Positions 36,264-44,110 of a stretch of 64,000 nucleotides of DNA are shown piece by piece. The stretch's first letter is position 1. The number at the start of each line of letters is the position of its first letter. Made by a program: the position numbers and the translations under genes. This DNA is from JAXMAR01 sp046350295 (lineage in GTDB: Bacteria > Planctomycetota > Planctomycetia > Gemmatales > Gemmataceae), in assembly GCA_046350295.1 (NCBI GenBank), contig JAXMAR010000018.1, forward strand, positions 1 to 64,000, read 5' to 3'. Under the pieces are notes generated by a model. The model ran no database searches. It saw nothing but the letters and a program-made list of their open reading frames with translations, and was not told the DNA's origin.

Positions 36264-36548
36264 TCATGGAAACACGTTGTCCAGGCCCTTATCCTGGTGA
36301 TCGATACCGTGTTGATCGATCTTTCGCTCCCAGGCGTCGAGGTCCGCGGCCACGTCTTCGGCGATCTCCAACGGCTCCAACTCTCGCATTGCCGCCAGGA
36401 CGCGCGCAATCTCTTCTGGCGACATCGGCGCATCGCCCTGATCCTTGTCCGTGCCAATGGTCAGCGTCACCTCGGCGCCATCGGGGAGGTCTTCCGGAGC
36501 AGGCACGTCAATACGCCGATTGCGAATCATTGTCTTGATTGTGGTCAT
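36264..36548 (-). CDS. small hypothetical protein, antitoxin-like N-terminus
   Basis: 94 residues behind a clear ribosome site (AAAGGAGGGCC then ATG). The N-terminus MTTIKTMIRNRRIDVPAPEDLPDGAEVTLTI has the rhythm of AbrB/VapB-like antitoxins (short strands, then P-D-G-x-x-V). The rest is acidic and helical (SPEEIARVLAAMRELEPLEI, DLDAWERKID). It sits 18 bases downstream of the next gene and next to a tRNA cluster. No toxin fold is evident in the partner, so a toxin-antitoxin role is only a guess. Confidence 0.6.
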   Translation of the reverse strand: MTTIKTMIRNRRIDVPAPEDLPDGAEVTLTIGTDKDQGDAPMSPEEIARVLAAMRELEPLEIAEDVAADLDAWERKIDQHGIDHQDKGLDNVFP

Positions 36549-36566
36549 GGCCCTCCTTTCCGATGG

Positions 36567-36965
36567 TCACTCGATGCCCGCAGTGAGCGCAAGCCCGGCG
36601 GTCCATTGCATACGGCGCTGTCGTATCGTGGTGGTGAACTCATCGACGCGCCGGCGCAACCCCGCCGGCACATCCGGATCGGCCTGCAACTGCTCCCCCA
36701 GGACGATGGCGGTGTGGAAATCGCCCGCGCGAGCCCAGCAACTCGCGGCGCTGAAGAGGTGGACCCAGCCTTTTTCGCGCAAGCCCTGCTCCGCACATAG
36801 ATCGGCTAGACGCTCTTCGATCTCCGCGGCACGCGCGAAGCGATCAGCCGCCGCATCGGGTTGCCGCTGGGCGCTGAGCGACTGCGCCTCCAGAATCAGG
36901 TTGGATTTCAAGGTCTCGTCGGCGGCGTAGGAGTCGTCCAAGCCTGTGCGATCAAACGGACTCAT
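36567..36965 (-). CDS. small helical hypothetical protein
   Basis: 132 residues, all-helical, with TPR-like spacing: NLILEAQSLSAQRQPDAAADRFARAAEIEERLADLCAEQG and WVHLFSAASCWARAGDFHTAIVLGEQLQADP. The ATG at 36965 follows GGGAGACGCCGC. No membrane segment or signal. It precedes the 94-residue gene by 18 bases on the same strand, so they are probably one transcript. I do not recognise a named family; helical-hairpin repeats suggest a protein-binding role. Confidence 0.6.
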   Translation of the reverse strand: MSPFDRTGLDDSYAADETLKSNLILEAQSLSAQRQPDAAADRFARAAEIEERLADLCAEQGLREKGWVHLFSAASCWARAGDFHTAIVLGEQLQADPDVPAGLRRRVDEFTTTIRQRRMQWTAGLALTAGIE

Positions 36966-37082
36966 GCGGCGTCTCCCTCACGCGTTTATCTTAACCCGCC
37001 GCCGCCCGCCATACAAAGCCGAAGGGGAGCATGGACCACATCCACGCTCCCCTTCGCTATTCGACAGATCATCGCGACCCAA

Positions 37083-38465
37083 TCAAATCACCTCGCGAAT
37101 CGGATCCACATCCTGATCGACAAGATACTGCGGCCGGCCGTTCGGGTCGAAGATGCGGACTTCGTTCGGATTGAGGCCGACGTTCTTGTACAGCGTCGCG
37201 AACACTTCCTGGAAGCGCACCGGACGCCGCGCCGGCAGGCCGCCCGTCCGATCCGTGGCGCCGATCACCTGACCCGTCCGCATGCCGCCGCCTGCCATCA
37301 CCGCGCAAGACACCTGCGGCCAGTGGTCGCGGCTGTTGTCCTTGTTGATGCGCGGCGTGCGGCCGAACTCGCCCCAGCACACGACGGAGACGTCGTTCTC
37401 CAGTCCGCGGTCGTGCAGGTCCTGGACGAGGGCGGACAGGCCCTGGTCGAGCAGCGGATGGTTCTTGCGGCCTTCGGGGAAGTTCATGCCGTCCGGCCCG
37501 TGCCAGTCCCAGCGGCTGAAGTTCATCGTGACGACGCGGGCGCCGGCCTCGACCAGCCGCCGCGCCAGGCAGAAGTTGCGGACCATCCGCGGCGCCCCGT
37601 CCCGCTGGAAGGTGGGATCATCGACGCCGTAGCGGGCGACGACGCGCGGGTCTTCCTTGTTCAGGTCGAGCGCGTCGACCAGCCGTGACGACGTCAGGAT
37701 GCCGAGGGCCTGGTCGCCGAACGAATCGATGCCCGCCATCGTGCCGTTGGTGTCGAGGTCGCGGCTGAGCGTGTCGAAGGCGCGGCGCAGGCCGACGCGG
37801 TCGCCGAGCCGCTCGAGCGTCACGCCCTGGAGCGTCATGCTGCTCGAGCCGGCGCCCATCCGCCCCTGGCCGCTCAAGAGGCCGAACGGATTGTGCCCCA
37901 TGCCGAGGAAGCCGCCGGTGTAGGGGTTGCCCCAGTGCGATTCGCCGGTCGGATACATCAAGGAGAGGTTCGGCGGGATGGCCGGATTGGCCGGTCCCTG
38001 GAAACGGGAGACCCACGAGCCCATCATCGGCCAGAAATTCTGGGTGGCGGGCGTATTGCGGCGCCCGGTCATGCACTGGTAGGCGTCGTGGGCGCCCGCC
38101 GCGTCCGAGATCGAGCGGATGAAGATGAACTTGTCGGCCATCCGCGCCATGCGCGGAAAGTGCTCGCAGATGTGGATGCCGGGGACGTTGGTCTGGATCG
38201 CCTGGAACTCGCCGCGGATCTCGACCGGCGCCTCGGTCTTGATGTCCCACATGTCGAGGTGGGGCGGACCGCCGGGGAGATAAACGTTGATGATCGCCTT
38301 GTGCTGCGCGGTCGAGCGCGCGGCGCCGGGCGTCGCCTCGGCCCGGAGCACGTCGCTCAAGGCGAGGCCCCCCAGCAGCGTGCCGCCGATGGTGAGGAAA
38401 TCGCGCCGGGTCTGCCCGTCGCAAAAGCCGCCGTTCTTCCGCGGCTTGCCGAAGATCGTGAGCAT
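37083..38465 (-). CDS. DUF1501 family protein (Tat-exported), intact
   Basis: 460 residues with a twin-arginine leader (QTRRDFLTIGGTLLGGLALSDVLRA). Family motifs are in order: VYLPGGPPHLDMWDIKTEAPVEIRGEF, HFPRMARMADKFIFIRSI, YPTGESHWGNPYTGGFLG, FCLARRLVEAGARVVTMNFSRWDWHG, GLENDVSVVCWGEFGRTPRINKDNSRDHWPQV and GQVIGATDRTGGLPARRPVRFQEVFATLYKNVGL. These proteins have an alkaline-phosphatase/sulfatase-like fold (DUF1501, PF07394) and usually pair with DUF1549/DUF1553 cytochrome-like proteins. Here the partner is not adjacent; one lies at 47.4 kb. Confidence 0.9.
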   Translation of the reverse strand: MLTIFGKPRKNGGFCDGQTRRDFLTIGGTLLGGLALSDVLRAEATPGAARSTAQHKAIINVYLPGGPPHLDMWDIKTEAPVEIRGEFQAIQTNVPGIHICEHFPRMARMADKFIFIRSISDAAGAHDAYQCMTGRRNTPATQNFWPMMGSWVSRFQGPANPAIPPNLSLMYPTGESHWGNPYTGGFLGMGHNPFGLLSGQGRMGAGSSSMTLQGVTLERLGDRVGLRRAFDTLSRDLDTNGTMAGIDSFGDQALGILTSSRLVDALDLNKEDPRVVARYGVDDPTFQRDGAPRMVRNFCLARRLVEAGARVVTMNFSRWDWHGPDGMNFPEGRKNHPLLDQGLSALVQDLHDRGLENDVSVVCWGEFGRTPRINKDNSRDHWPQVSCAVMAGGGMRTGQVIGATDRTGGLPARRPVRFQEVFATLYKNVGLNPNEVRIFDPNGRPQYLVDQDVDPIREVI

Positions 38466-38812
38466 CGGAACCCCCCTCGAGAAGGCGAGCCGGGCGCCGT
38501 CAGCCCCCGGAAATCACGCCGGAACCACAATCCGCCTATCGGCAATCCGCGAACCAGGCATGAAACGGCAAGGCAGGAGAGATAGCGGAACCCGGCAGGC
38601 AGGGCGCATGGATTCACCACGCACCTGCATCCTAACCGCCGAAGGGACAATGGGCAACAAAAAAAAACGCGCTAACCGGCTCGCGTCTGCCCCCTCGCCC
38701 GCGACCGGCCCCCCGCCCGCCATTGTTCGTTCGTTCGTTCTTTTCTTTCATTTCGTCGCGGCCTAGTTACTGAAAGGCTGCGCACTCCTCCAAATGGAAC
38801 GGGCAGACACGC
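38466..38812. other. gene-free spacer
   Basis: About 350 bases upstream of the DUF1501 gene and downstream of the repeat-tailed protein. A run of nine A residues lies near 38660, and GTTCGTTCGTTCTTTTC near 38730. No coding frame, tRNA or strong hairpin was recognised; the DUF1501 promoter should be in its left half. Confidence 0.45.
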
Positions 38813-40213
38813 TTAGCCGTGATGCTCCCAATAATCATCGCCCAAGAAATCCTTCTCCTTGGTGGAGTATGTGCCGTCGCTATGCTGAAGGTACTCGTCG
38901 CCCAAGAAATCCCTCTCCTTGGTGGAGTATGTGCCGTCGCTGTGCTGAAGGTACTCGTCGCCCAAGAAATCCCTCTGCTTGGTGGAGTATGTGCCGTCGC
39001 TGTGCTGAAGGTACTCGTCGCCCAAGAAATCCTTCTCCTTGGTGGAGTATTTGCCGTGGCCAAACATTCCTCCACATTTTTTCAGAGGAGCCGCGAAGTC
39101 CAGCTCAGAACCTAGAGCACGCGCCACGCCGCAAATAATCAGCCAATTGATGTAAAGCGAAATCGCCAACGCAAGTAGGAGGACGCAAATGCCACCGGCA
39201 AGAGGTGAGGCCGAATACCAGATCAGGGCAGGCCAGGGTCTGCCAGCTGACTGTGCCCGGACGCCGCAGGTCACGCAAAAACCTTGCCCGCAAACGATAG
39301 CGAGTGCAATGACAACGGTAAATACGTTGAATTCTTTCAATAACAGTAGCAAAATCCACGTGATTCCTCCGGCTACCGCGAGGAAGCCTACCGCTCCTGC
39401 AACGTAATGAGGCCATGGTAGCCGCGGTTCGTCAGCGTCCTGCGGGTCCTGCTGAGGTCCGGCATGGTGTGGTGTCGCCGGGGCAACTCGAGGTGCGGGT
39501 GCAATCGCCAGAGCGGGGGCAGGGACACGCGTGGATGGAGCGGGGCGAACTCCCCTGGCCGCTGCGTTGTGGGCGGGTTGCTGAGCAGTGTGGCCAACTG
39601 ACCCACGCGCGCTGGGGGCGGGCGAGGCGTGGAGATGCTTGCCGAACAGGCCTTTCACTTTGGCGGCCGGAACCCAGCTGGCAAGGCCAGGTTTCCAGAC
39701 CAGGTCGTTCGACGAGAATTTGCCCGTAGCAGCCAGCTGTTTGAGTGTGGCGCCCGACACCGGGCCGGCTTGCTTTCCGTCAAGCATGTAATGCCACTGG
39801 TCCGGGAGAGGCTCAGCAGCTTGAGTTTCAACGATTTCTTGTTGGTTGCATCCGTTGGTGTCGAATGCTTCAACTGAAGGCGCGAGGGGTTGGGCACGCT
39901 TGGGCACCCCGATCTGTAGCCAACGACCACACTTCTTGCAGTGGATTTTGCTGCCGGCTCGCTGGGTCCCGGCTTCCATGAGGGAGTTGCAGTTGGGGCA
40001 AACGAACCGAATAGCAATGTTTGCAGTGCCGGTGGCTTCTGCGTCCTCCTGGATACCCATCGAGGGAGCGAGGACCGTTTTGCTGTGCTCGGGAGAGGGA
40101 ACTCGCACCGACCTTTGGCACCCTAGGCAAGGAATTGTCCGCCCACCTTGCGCGACTGGGGCGTCCATAACGGCCTTACACCAAGGGCACGCGAAGCGGA
40201 TGGGAGTGTTCAT
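38813..40213 (-). CDS. double zinc-ribbon, GYF_2-domain membrane protein with four C-terminal 20-residue repeats
   Basis: 466 residues. Zinc ribbon 1 at ~9-32 (CPWC...CLGC); zinc ribbon 2 at ~72-95 (CPNC...CKKC). A GYF_2/DUF4339 domain lies at ~140-190 (QWHYMLDGKQAGPVSGATLKQL, WKPGLASWVPA). A Pro/Ala-rich linker precedes hydrophobic segments at ~270-293, 297-315 and 330-362. The tail 388-466 is four copies of a unit like GTYSTKERDFLGDEYLQHSD. GYF_2 domains are thought to bind proline-rich or membrane partners; the repeats are unknown to me. Base composition is lower in GC than most of the window. Start at 40213 was chosen because the first zinc ribbon follows immediately. Confidence 0.78.
   Translation of the reverse strand: MNTPIRFACPWCKAVMDAPVAQGGRTIPCLGCQRSVRVPSPEHSKTVLAPSMGIQEDAEATGTANIAIRFVCPNCNSLMEAGTQRAGSKIHCKKCGRWLQIGVPKRAQPLAPSVEAFDTNGCNQQEIVETQAAEPLPDQWHYMLDGKQAGPVSGATLKQLAATGKFSSNDLVWKPGLASWVPAAKVKGLFGKHLHASPAPSARGSVGHTAQQPAHNAAARGVRPAPSTRVPAPALAIAPAPRVAPATPHHAGPQQDPQDADEPRLPWPHYVAGAVGFLAVAGGITWILLLLLKEFNVFTVVIALAIVCGQGFCVTCGVRAQSAGRPWPALIWYSASPLAGGICVLLLALAISLYINWLIICGVARALGSELDFAAPLKKCGGMFGHGKYSTKEKDFLGDEYLQHSDGTYSTKQRDFLGDEYLQHSDGTYSTKERDFLGDEYLQHSDGTYSTKEKDFLGDDYWEHHG
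38839..39060 (-). repeat. 60-bp tandem coding repeat, about 3.7 copies
   Basis: Units begin at 38839, 38899, 38959 and 39019, each exactly 60 bases (20 codons) and 95% or more identical. The last unit (coding order first) diverges after about 42 bases, and a degenerate remnant lies at the stop-codon end. Changes between units are mostly at E/Q and K/R codons. The exact period keeps the reading frame, so copy number could change without breaking the protein. Confidence 0.9.
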
Positions 40214-40442
40214 GAGAGCTATCGGGTTGTATTGTCTTCATAGTTCTTCGGGAAAAGAACGGTGTCATTTGGGATATCGAAATCGTCGCGCCTTGCCCGC
40301 CGCGCGGAGGGCTCTGTCCGAGGGAACTTGCGTCTATTGATAGGGCCCACCGGCGCAATAGTCCGTTCAAGCGAAGCCGCCCCGTCGCCTTGCCTTCCGA
40401 CCCGGCGACATGATCTCGCAGCTATTGGGCAACCTCCGGGTG

Positions 40443-40631
40443 TCAATCGTCCTCGTCGTCATCGTCCAGCTCGTCCGAGGCGCGTCTTTCCGCTTCTTCC
40501 TTGTCTGTGAAGCTCGAACCGCTCGCGACCTCGTTGCCGTTTTCGTCTCTAATGCGAGTCACCCAGGCTTTTGTGCCCGCGACAATGTCAACGACGTGCT
40601 CCTGCTTTGTTTCCGATGTCCGTTTGGGCAT
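40443..40631 (-). CDS. small acidic-tailed hypothetical protein
   Basis: 62 residues starting MPKRTSETKQEHVVDIV at 40631. The middle (AWVTRIRDENGNEVASGSSFTDKEEAERRASDEL) predicts a beta hairpin and a helix, and the end is DDDDEDD. No signal or membrane segment. It lies between the repeat-tailed protein and a plus-strand hypothetical gene in a lower-GC patch. Similar to small DUF-type proteins that wrap an N-G-N-E turn, but I cannot name the family. Confidence 0.5.
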   Translation of the reverse strand: MPKRTSETKQEHVVDIVAGTKAWVTRIRDENGNEVASGSSFTDKEEAERRASDELDDDDEDD

Positions 40632-40770
40632 GTTGCACCATGTGGATGGGGAGGGAACGGGAAGCCCGCCCAAAATGGGCTAAGCCATGGTCATCATAAG
40701 CGGGCGCGGGCGCGAATCCAGTTCAAGTTTGGGTTCAACTTTGGAGGGCGTCAGCCGAAGGGGGTCAAGC

Positions 40771-41394
40771 ATGGGCGGTACACAGAAGCGGGGGCGACAG
40801 ACCGATCCAAAGAACGTGCGGCTCGCTCTTCGATGGAAATACGGTGACGAATCCTTCGCCCGTTTCGCCGACCTGATTGGTGCGAAGAAGCTTACCACGC
40901 GCGCTGGCGGCGAGAGGGTCAAGCTGCCAGCACGGGGAGCGGTCTTGCGTTTCTGCCGTGGCGACAAGACAGACGAGAGCACGTGGGGCACGTTGTGTGA
41001 CGAACTCGGCGTACCGTTCTCCCTCCTCGAAAATGGGCACAAGCTATCGGAGTCGGACTTGGACAACGCTGAATTCAAGCGTCACTGGAGCTTCTGCCGT
41101 CACCCAGCGGCCTACTCAGGCCAAGTGTGGCTTCAGGTGGTGGCCAAATACCAGAACCGTGGTGTCGCCCACCAATATGTTATCCGCTGGGGACCGTGGA
41201 GATACACCGATGTGTTGAACTTCGGCCACCTCGAAAGCGTGAGCCTAAGCCACATGAAAGGGTCCGATGGCCTCGCGGTACCCATCATCTTCGATGTCTC
41301 GGCGCCCTGCTACGTGACCTGTGGCCAAGGTGAATCGCCCGGCGAGCTCGTCCATGATATCAACCACGGGTGGACTCGTGTCGATGGGGCCTGA
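40771..41394 (+). CDS. hypothetical cytoplasmic protein
   Basis: 207 residues. The start at 40771 is preferred over 40687 because it follows AAGGGGGTCAAGC and the extra N-terminus has no protein character. There is an N-terminal helical part (NVRLALRWKYGDESFARFADLIGAKKL, STWGTLCDELGVPFSLLENG). A beta-rich C-terminal part follows (VWLQVVAKYQNRGVAHQYVIRWGPWRY, LAVPIIFDVSAPCYVTCGQGE). The front resembles a short DNA-binding helix set, and the back could be a small ligand or effector domain. This is inference from pattern only. Divergent from the acidic 62-residue gene, in a patch with less GC-biased codons, possibly acquired. Confidence 0.5.
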   Translation: MGGTQKRGRQTDPKNVRLALRWKYGDESFARFADLIGAKKLTTRAGGERVKLPARGAVLRFCRGDKTDESTWGTLCDELGVPFSLLENGHKLSESDLDNAEFKRHWSFCRHPAAYSGQVWLQVVAKYQNRGVAHQYVIRWGPWRYTDVLNFGHLESVSLSHMKGSDGLAVPIIFDVSAPCYVTCGQGESPGELVHDINHGWTRVDGA

Positions 41395-41628
41395 GGCAGC
41401 GCCAAGGGCTGCTCACCACCCGTCAAGTCGAGCGCGACTCCCGGCGCGCAAATCCACCCCCGCCCCATATCCTCGGGAAAGCCGGCGTCCACGCGGAACT
41501 ACAATATCCACGCCACGCCGGCCATGCTTTGGGCACCCTGAACCGGCGCCGCCGCGTGTCGCCCCTTCGTCGCCGCACCCGAAGCCGTAGCCGCGTTATC
41601 CCTTGCTCCCTTTCCCGGAGAATTCGCC

Positions 41629-42465
41629 ATGAGACACGCCACACATGCACTCGCCGTCGCCGGAGTTTCGCTGAGCCTCATCCTGGCGGCGCCGCTGTTG
41701 GCCGAGCCGCCCGAAAAATTGCCCGCGGCGCCAAAGGGCTTCGACAAGAAGCGCGACGGCATTCCCCGCGGCAAGGTCGAGACGGTCGAGTACGACTCCA
41801 AGACCGCGGGGGCCAAGCGGAAGATGGTTATCTACACGGCGCCGGGAATGGCCGACGGCGCCAAGGTCCCCGTCCTCTATCTCCTGCACGGCGCCGGCGA
41901 CGATGAAAACGGCTGGAAGGTGAAAGGCTCGGCCGACGTCATCCTCGACAATCTCTACGCCGACAAGAAACTGGTCCCGATGATCGTCGTCATGCCCAAC
42001 GGCTTTGTCGGCGGCAAAGGCAAGGGGGGGTTCGGCAAGGGCGTCGAGGCTTTCCAGAACGACCTGCTCAAAGACATCATCCCCTACGTCGAATCCCACT
42101 ACCCGGTCCAGGCGGATCGCGAAGGCCGGGCCATCTTCGGCCTATCCATGGGCGGCGGCCAGGCGCTGCGCATCGGCCTCAAAAACCTCGACCACTTCGC
42201 CTGGATCGGCGGCTTCTCGTCCGCGCTTTTCGGCAGCCCGGACCTCGTCAAGGACGGCCCCGACGCCGCCAAGAAGCTCCGCCTCCTCTGGGTCTCCTGC
42301 GGCGACACCGACAAGCTCATGAAAGGAAGCGAAGCGTTCCACCAGTCCCTCGAAAAGCTGAAAGTGCCGCACATCTGGCACATCGACTCCGGCGGCCACA
42401 CCTGGCCCGTCTGGAAGAACGACCTCTACCTGATCTCGCAGAGGCTCTTCCGCGACACGAAGTAG
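41629..42465 (+). CDS. secreted esterase of the PF00756 (esterase D/feruloyl esterase) family
   Basis: 278 residues with a signal peptide (LAVAGVSLSLILAAPLLAEPP). Alpha/beta-hydrolase motifs: VPVLYLLHGAGDDENGW (oxyanion region), MIVVMPNGFVGG, and the nucleophile elbow AIFGLSMGGGQALRIGL (Ser in GLSMGG, about residue 172). Further along are LRLLWVSCGDTDKLMKGSEAF (acid region) and WHIDSGGHTWPVWKNDLYLI (catalytic His). Families of this kind cleave feruloyl or acetyl esters on plant polysaccharides; the substrate here is unknown. It converges on the secreted protein at 42562, separated by a strong inverted repeat. Confidence 0.9.
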   Translation: MRHATHALAVAGVSLSLILAAPLLAEPPEKLPAAPKGFDKKRDGIPRGKVETVEYDSKTAGAKRKMVIYTAPGMADGAKVPVLYLLHGAGDDENGWKVKGSADVILDNLYADKKLVPMIVVMPNGFVGGKGKGGFGKGVEAFQNDLLKDIIPYVESHYPVQADREGRAIFGLSMGGGQALRIGLKNLDHFAWIGGFSSALFGSPDLVKDGPDAAKKLRLLWVSCGDTDKLMKGSEAFHQSLEKLKVPHIWHIDSGGHTWPVWKNDLYLISQRLFRDTK

Positions 42466-42475
42466 CGGCGCCGTG

Positions 42476-42549
42476 TTCTACCACGGAAAACACGGAAGAC
42501 ACGGAAAAACCCCTCTTCTTCCGTGTCTTCCGTGTTTTCCGTGGTAGAA
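42476..42549. terminator. perfect 31-bp inverted repeat between convergent genes, likely bidirectional terminator
   Basis: Arms 42476-42506 and 42519-42549 are exact reverse complements separated by a 12-base loop. Each arm contains the internal direct motif CACGGAA...CACGGAA. It fills the 96 bases between two convergent stop codons. There is no long T-run on either side, so a pure intrinsic terminator is uncertain; it could also be a REP-like unit. Confidence 0.7.
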
Positions 42550-42561
42550 AGAACCGCCGCA

Positions 42562-43365
42562 TCACCACCCATTCTTGACGATCCGTCCCCAAACCCCGTC
42601 AATCGCCGCCCGCAACTCCGGTCCTGCCTTGCCGCGCTGCTCCATCAGATACTCCCGCGCCGCCAGGCCCATGTAGATCAGGTCTGCTTCCGCCATCTTC
42701 CGCACGATCGGGTCGGCGTCGAGGAGCTTCGTCGCCTGGCAGATCGGTCGCGGGCCGGGGATGATCTTCGTCTTCTCCTCCATCTTGACGAAGCGGCCGG
42801 CCCGGAACGTCCCGGTCGCCGCGATCTCGCCGTTGCCGCCGCCGACCACGAGGGCGCGGCCGCGGGCCGTGAGGTCCTCGCCCGTCTTTTCCACGGCGAT
42901 GTCCTTCTCCAGCACCTCGAACTTGAAGAAGCCGTCCTGGTGGAACTCCTGCGTCAGATGCAGCCAGGCGGCCAGGCCGTCGCGTACTTTCGGCTCGCTG
43001 ACGAAGTCCTTGCCGTTGGCCGCGAAGAATTTCTCCAGCTCCTTGATATCGGGCACGAGTTGCACCTTGTCGTCCTTGGTGACGGCGAAGATGTTGGAGG
43101 GATGAAGCCCCTTGGGCAGGACGCGAGCGACCGGGTAGATGCGGTAGCGGGCGATGATGAAGACGTGCTCGGGGAAGGTCTGCGCCAGGGCGCCGGCCTC
43201 GTTCCAGAGCAGGGCGCCCTCAGGTCCGCCCAGCTTGCTCAGATGCTCCTTCACCGCTTTCATGGCCTTCTCGACGCGCGGCGGCGCCGGTTTCTTCACC
43301 TCGCCGGCGTTGACGGCGCCGAAGAGAAAAGGCGTGAGGACCAAAGCCGATACGTAACGTCTCAT
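42562..43365 (-). CDS. hypothetical secreted protein
   Basis: 267 residues with a signal peptide (RRYVSALVLTPFLFGAVNAG). No membrane helix after that. Features seen: PPRVEKAMKAVKEHLSKLGG at the start of the mature chain, HVFIIARYRIYPVARVLPKGLHPSNIFAV, a Gly-rich ALVVGGGNGEIAATGTFRAG, and a helical end (LIYMGLAAREYLMEQRGKAGPELRAAIDGVW). It is planctomycete in style but I recognise no family or active site. A repeat-rich region follows upstream of its start. Confidence 0.65.
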   Translation of the reverse strand: MRRYVSALVLTPFLFGAVNAGEVKKPAPPRVEKAMKAVKEHLSKLGGPEGALLWNEAGALAQTFPEHVFIIARYRIYPVARVLPKGLHPSNIFAVTKDDKVQLVPDIKELEKFFAANGKDFVSEPKVRDGLAAWLHLTQEFHQDGFFKFEVLEKDIAVEKTGEDLTARGRALVVGGGNGEIAATGTFRAGRFVKMEEKTKIIPGPRPICQATKLLDADPIVRKMAEADLIYMGLAAREYLMEQRGKAGPELRAAIDGVWGRIVKNGW

Positions 43366-43412
43366 GGCCGACCTCCTGGAAATGAGTTGGGATTACGAGT
43401 CGGGGGCAAAAA

Positions 43413-43453
43413 CCCCCCACCCCAACCCTCCCCCACAAGGGGGGAGGGGGTAG
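43413..43453. repeat. GC-rich palindromic repeat, copy 1
   Basis: Contains CCCCAACCCTCCCCCACAAG followed by the complementary G-run. CCCTCCCCC/GGGGGAGGG around ACAA forms a hairpin. At least five copies occur in 43.4-44.4 kb in both orientations. Confidence 0.75.
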
Positions 43454-43631
43454 TCTTCCGGCTGGGGGTTAACTGTCATGCGCGACCATCGGTACAGGTG
43501 ACAATAGTTATACCCGACAACTGTCATGCTCCGCGTCGTGCGGCAGTTGCTTGAGGCCGCTCGTAACGACGCGACCCCTTCCGCTTACATCCGAGCCGCC
43601 TCTCGCAACAACCCAGTCCTCCGCCCGAAAC

Positions 43632-43677
43632 CTACCCCCTCCCCCCTTGTGGGGGAGGGTTGGGGTGGGGGGGCGGG
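43632..43677. repeat. GC-rich palindromic repeat, copy 2 (inverted)
   Basis: Same element in opposite orientation (CCCCCTTGTGGGGGAGGGTT core). It sits exactly where the DUF559 N-terminal fragment loses its reading after LDGGQ. Confidence 0.75.
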
Positions 43678-43689
43678 GACTGTCCGCCG

Positions 43690-43872
43690 TCCAGTTCTAA
43701 ACCAGCCGGGCGGGCAAGCACACGAAATCCACGACGTAGGGACCGATCGGCGCCTGTCTGCGGAACTTGAAATTCAAGAGCTGCCCGCAAGTGCTGCCAC
43801 AAGCGACGCTCGGCGTCGGTCATGTTTGTCCGCAGATGCCGGGCGAAGTCGCGGGACAATGGTTGGTCTCCG
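43690..43872 (-). pseudogene. DUF559 nuclease-like gene, N-terminal half
   Basis: Reading from the minus strand: SRDFARHLRTNMTDAERRLWQHLRA and LEFQV, then in a shifted frame PIGPYVVDFVCLPARLV. LELDGGQ follows across a TTTAG that replaces the usual codon. These are the standard motifs of the DUF559 (very-short-patch-repair-like) endonuclease family, which run from RxxxTxAExxLWxxL to DFxxxxxxLxIExDG. The C-terminal half is missing; palindromic repeat copy 2 follows LDGGQ. The matching C-terminal half lies at 44.1-44.3 kb. Confidence 0.75.
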
Positions 43873-43974
43873 TTGGCTGCGCCTCCTGTGGTCGGGCCGA
43901 GTCTGGGGTAGAGGTCGCTTTTGCTGACTTTGCCACGTCACCCCCACCCCAACCCTCCCCCACAAGGGGGAGGG
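43872..43974. repeat. direct repeat of ~105 bp, copy A, with palindromic repeat copy 3
   Basis: Begins GTTGGCTGCGCCTCCTGTGG and runs into the palindromic repeat at 43940-43974. Nearly identical to 44322-44427, and similarity continues with GAGGGACGACCGTT in both. It abuts the start of the DUF559 N-terminal fragment. Confidence 0.8.
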
Positions 43975-44067
43975 TCGTCTCCCGGCAGAGGGACGACCGT
44001 TTTGCGCGAGCGACCCCCACTCCACCCAGCGCCGCCTCTGGCGGCCCTAATCCCTCCGCCCGAAACC

Positions 44068-44110
44068 TACCCCCTCCCCCTTGTGGGGAGGGTTGGAAGT
44101 GGGGGCGGGG
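44068..44110. repeat. GC-rich palindromic repeat, copy 4 (inverted)
   Basis: CTACCCCCTCCCCCTTGTGG core followed by a variant G-rich arm (GGTTGGAAGTGGGGG), at the end of the DUF559 C-terminal fragment. Confidence 0.7.

Noticed and set aside
38839..39060. Tandem repeats as a CRISPR array
   Set aside because: Units are contiguous with no spacers, keep the codon phase and lie within a coding sequence.
40687..40770. Upstream extension of the hypothetical gene at 40771
   Set aside because: Weak ribosome site and a Ser/Gly/Arg-rich translation without protein character.
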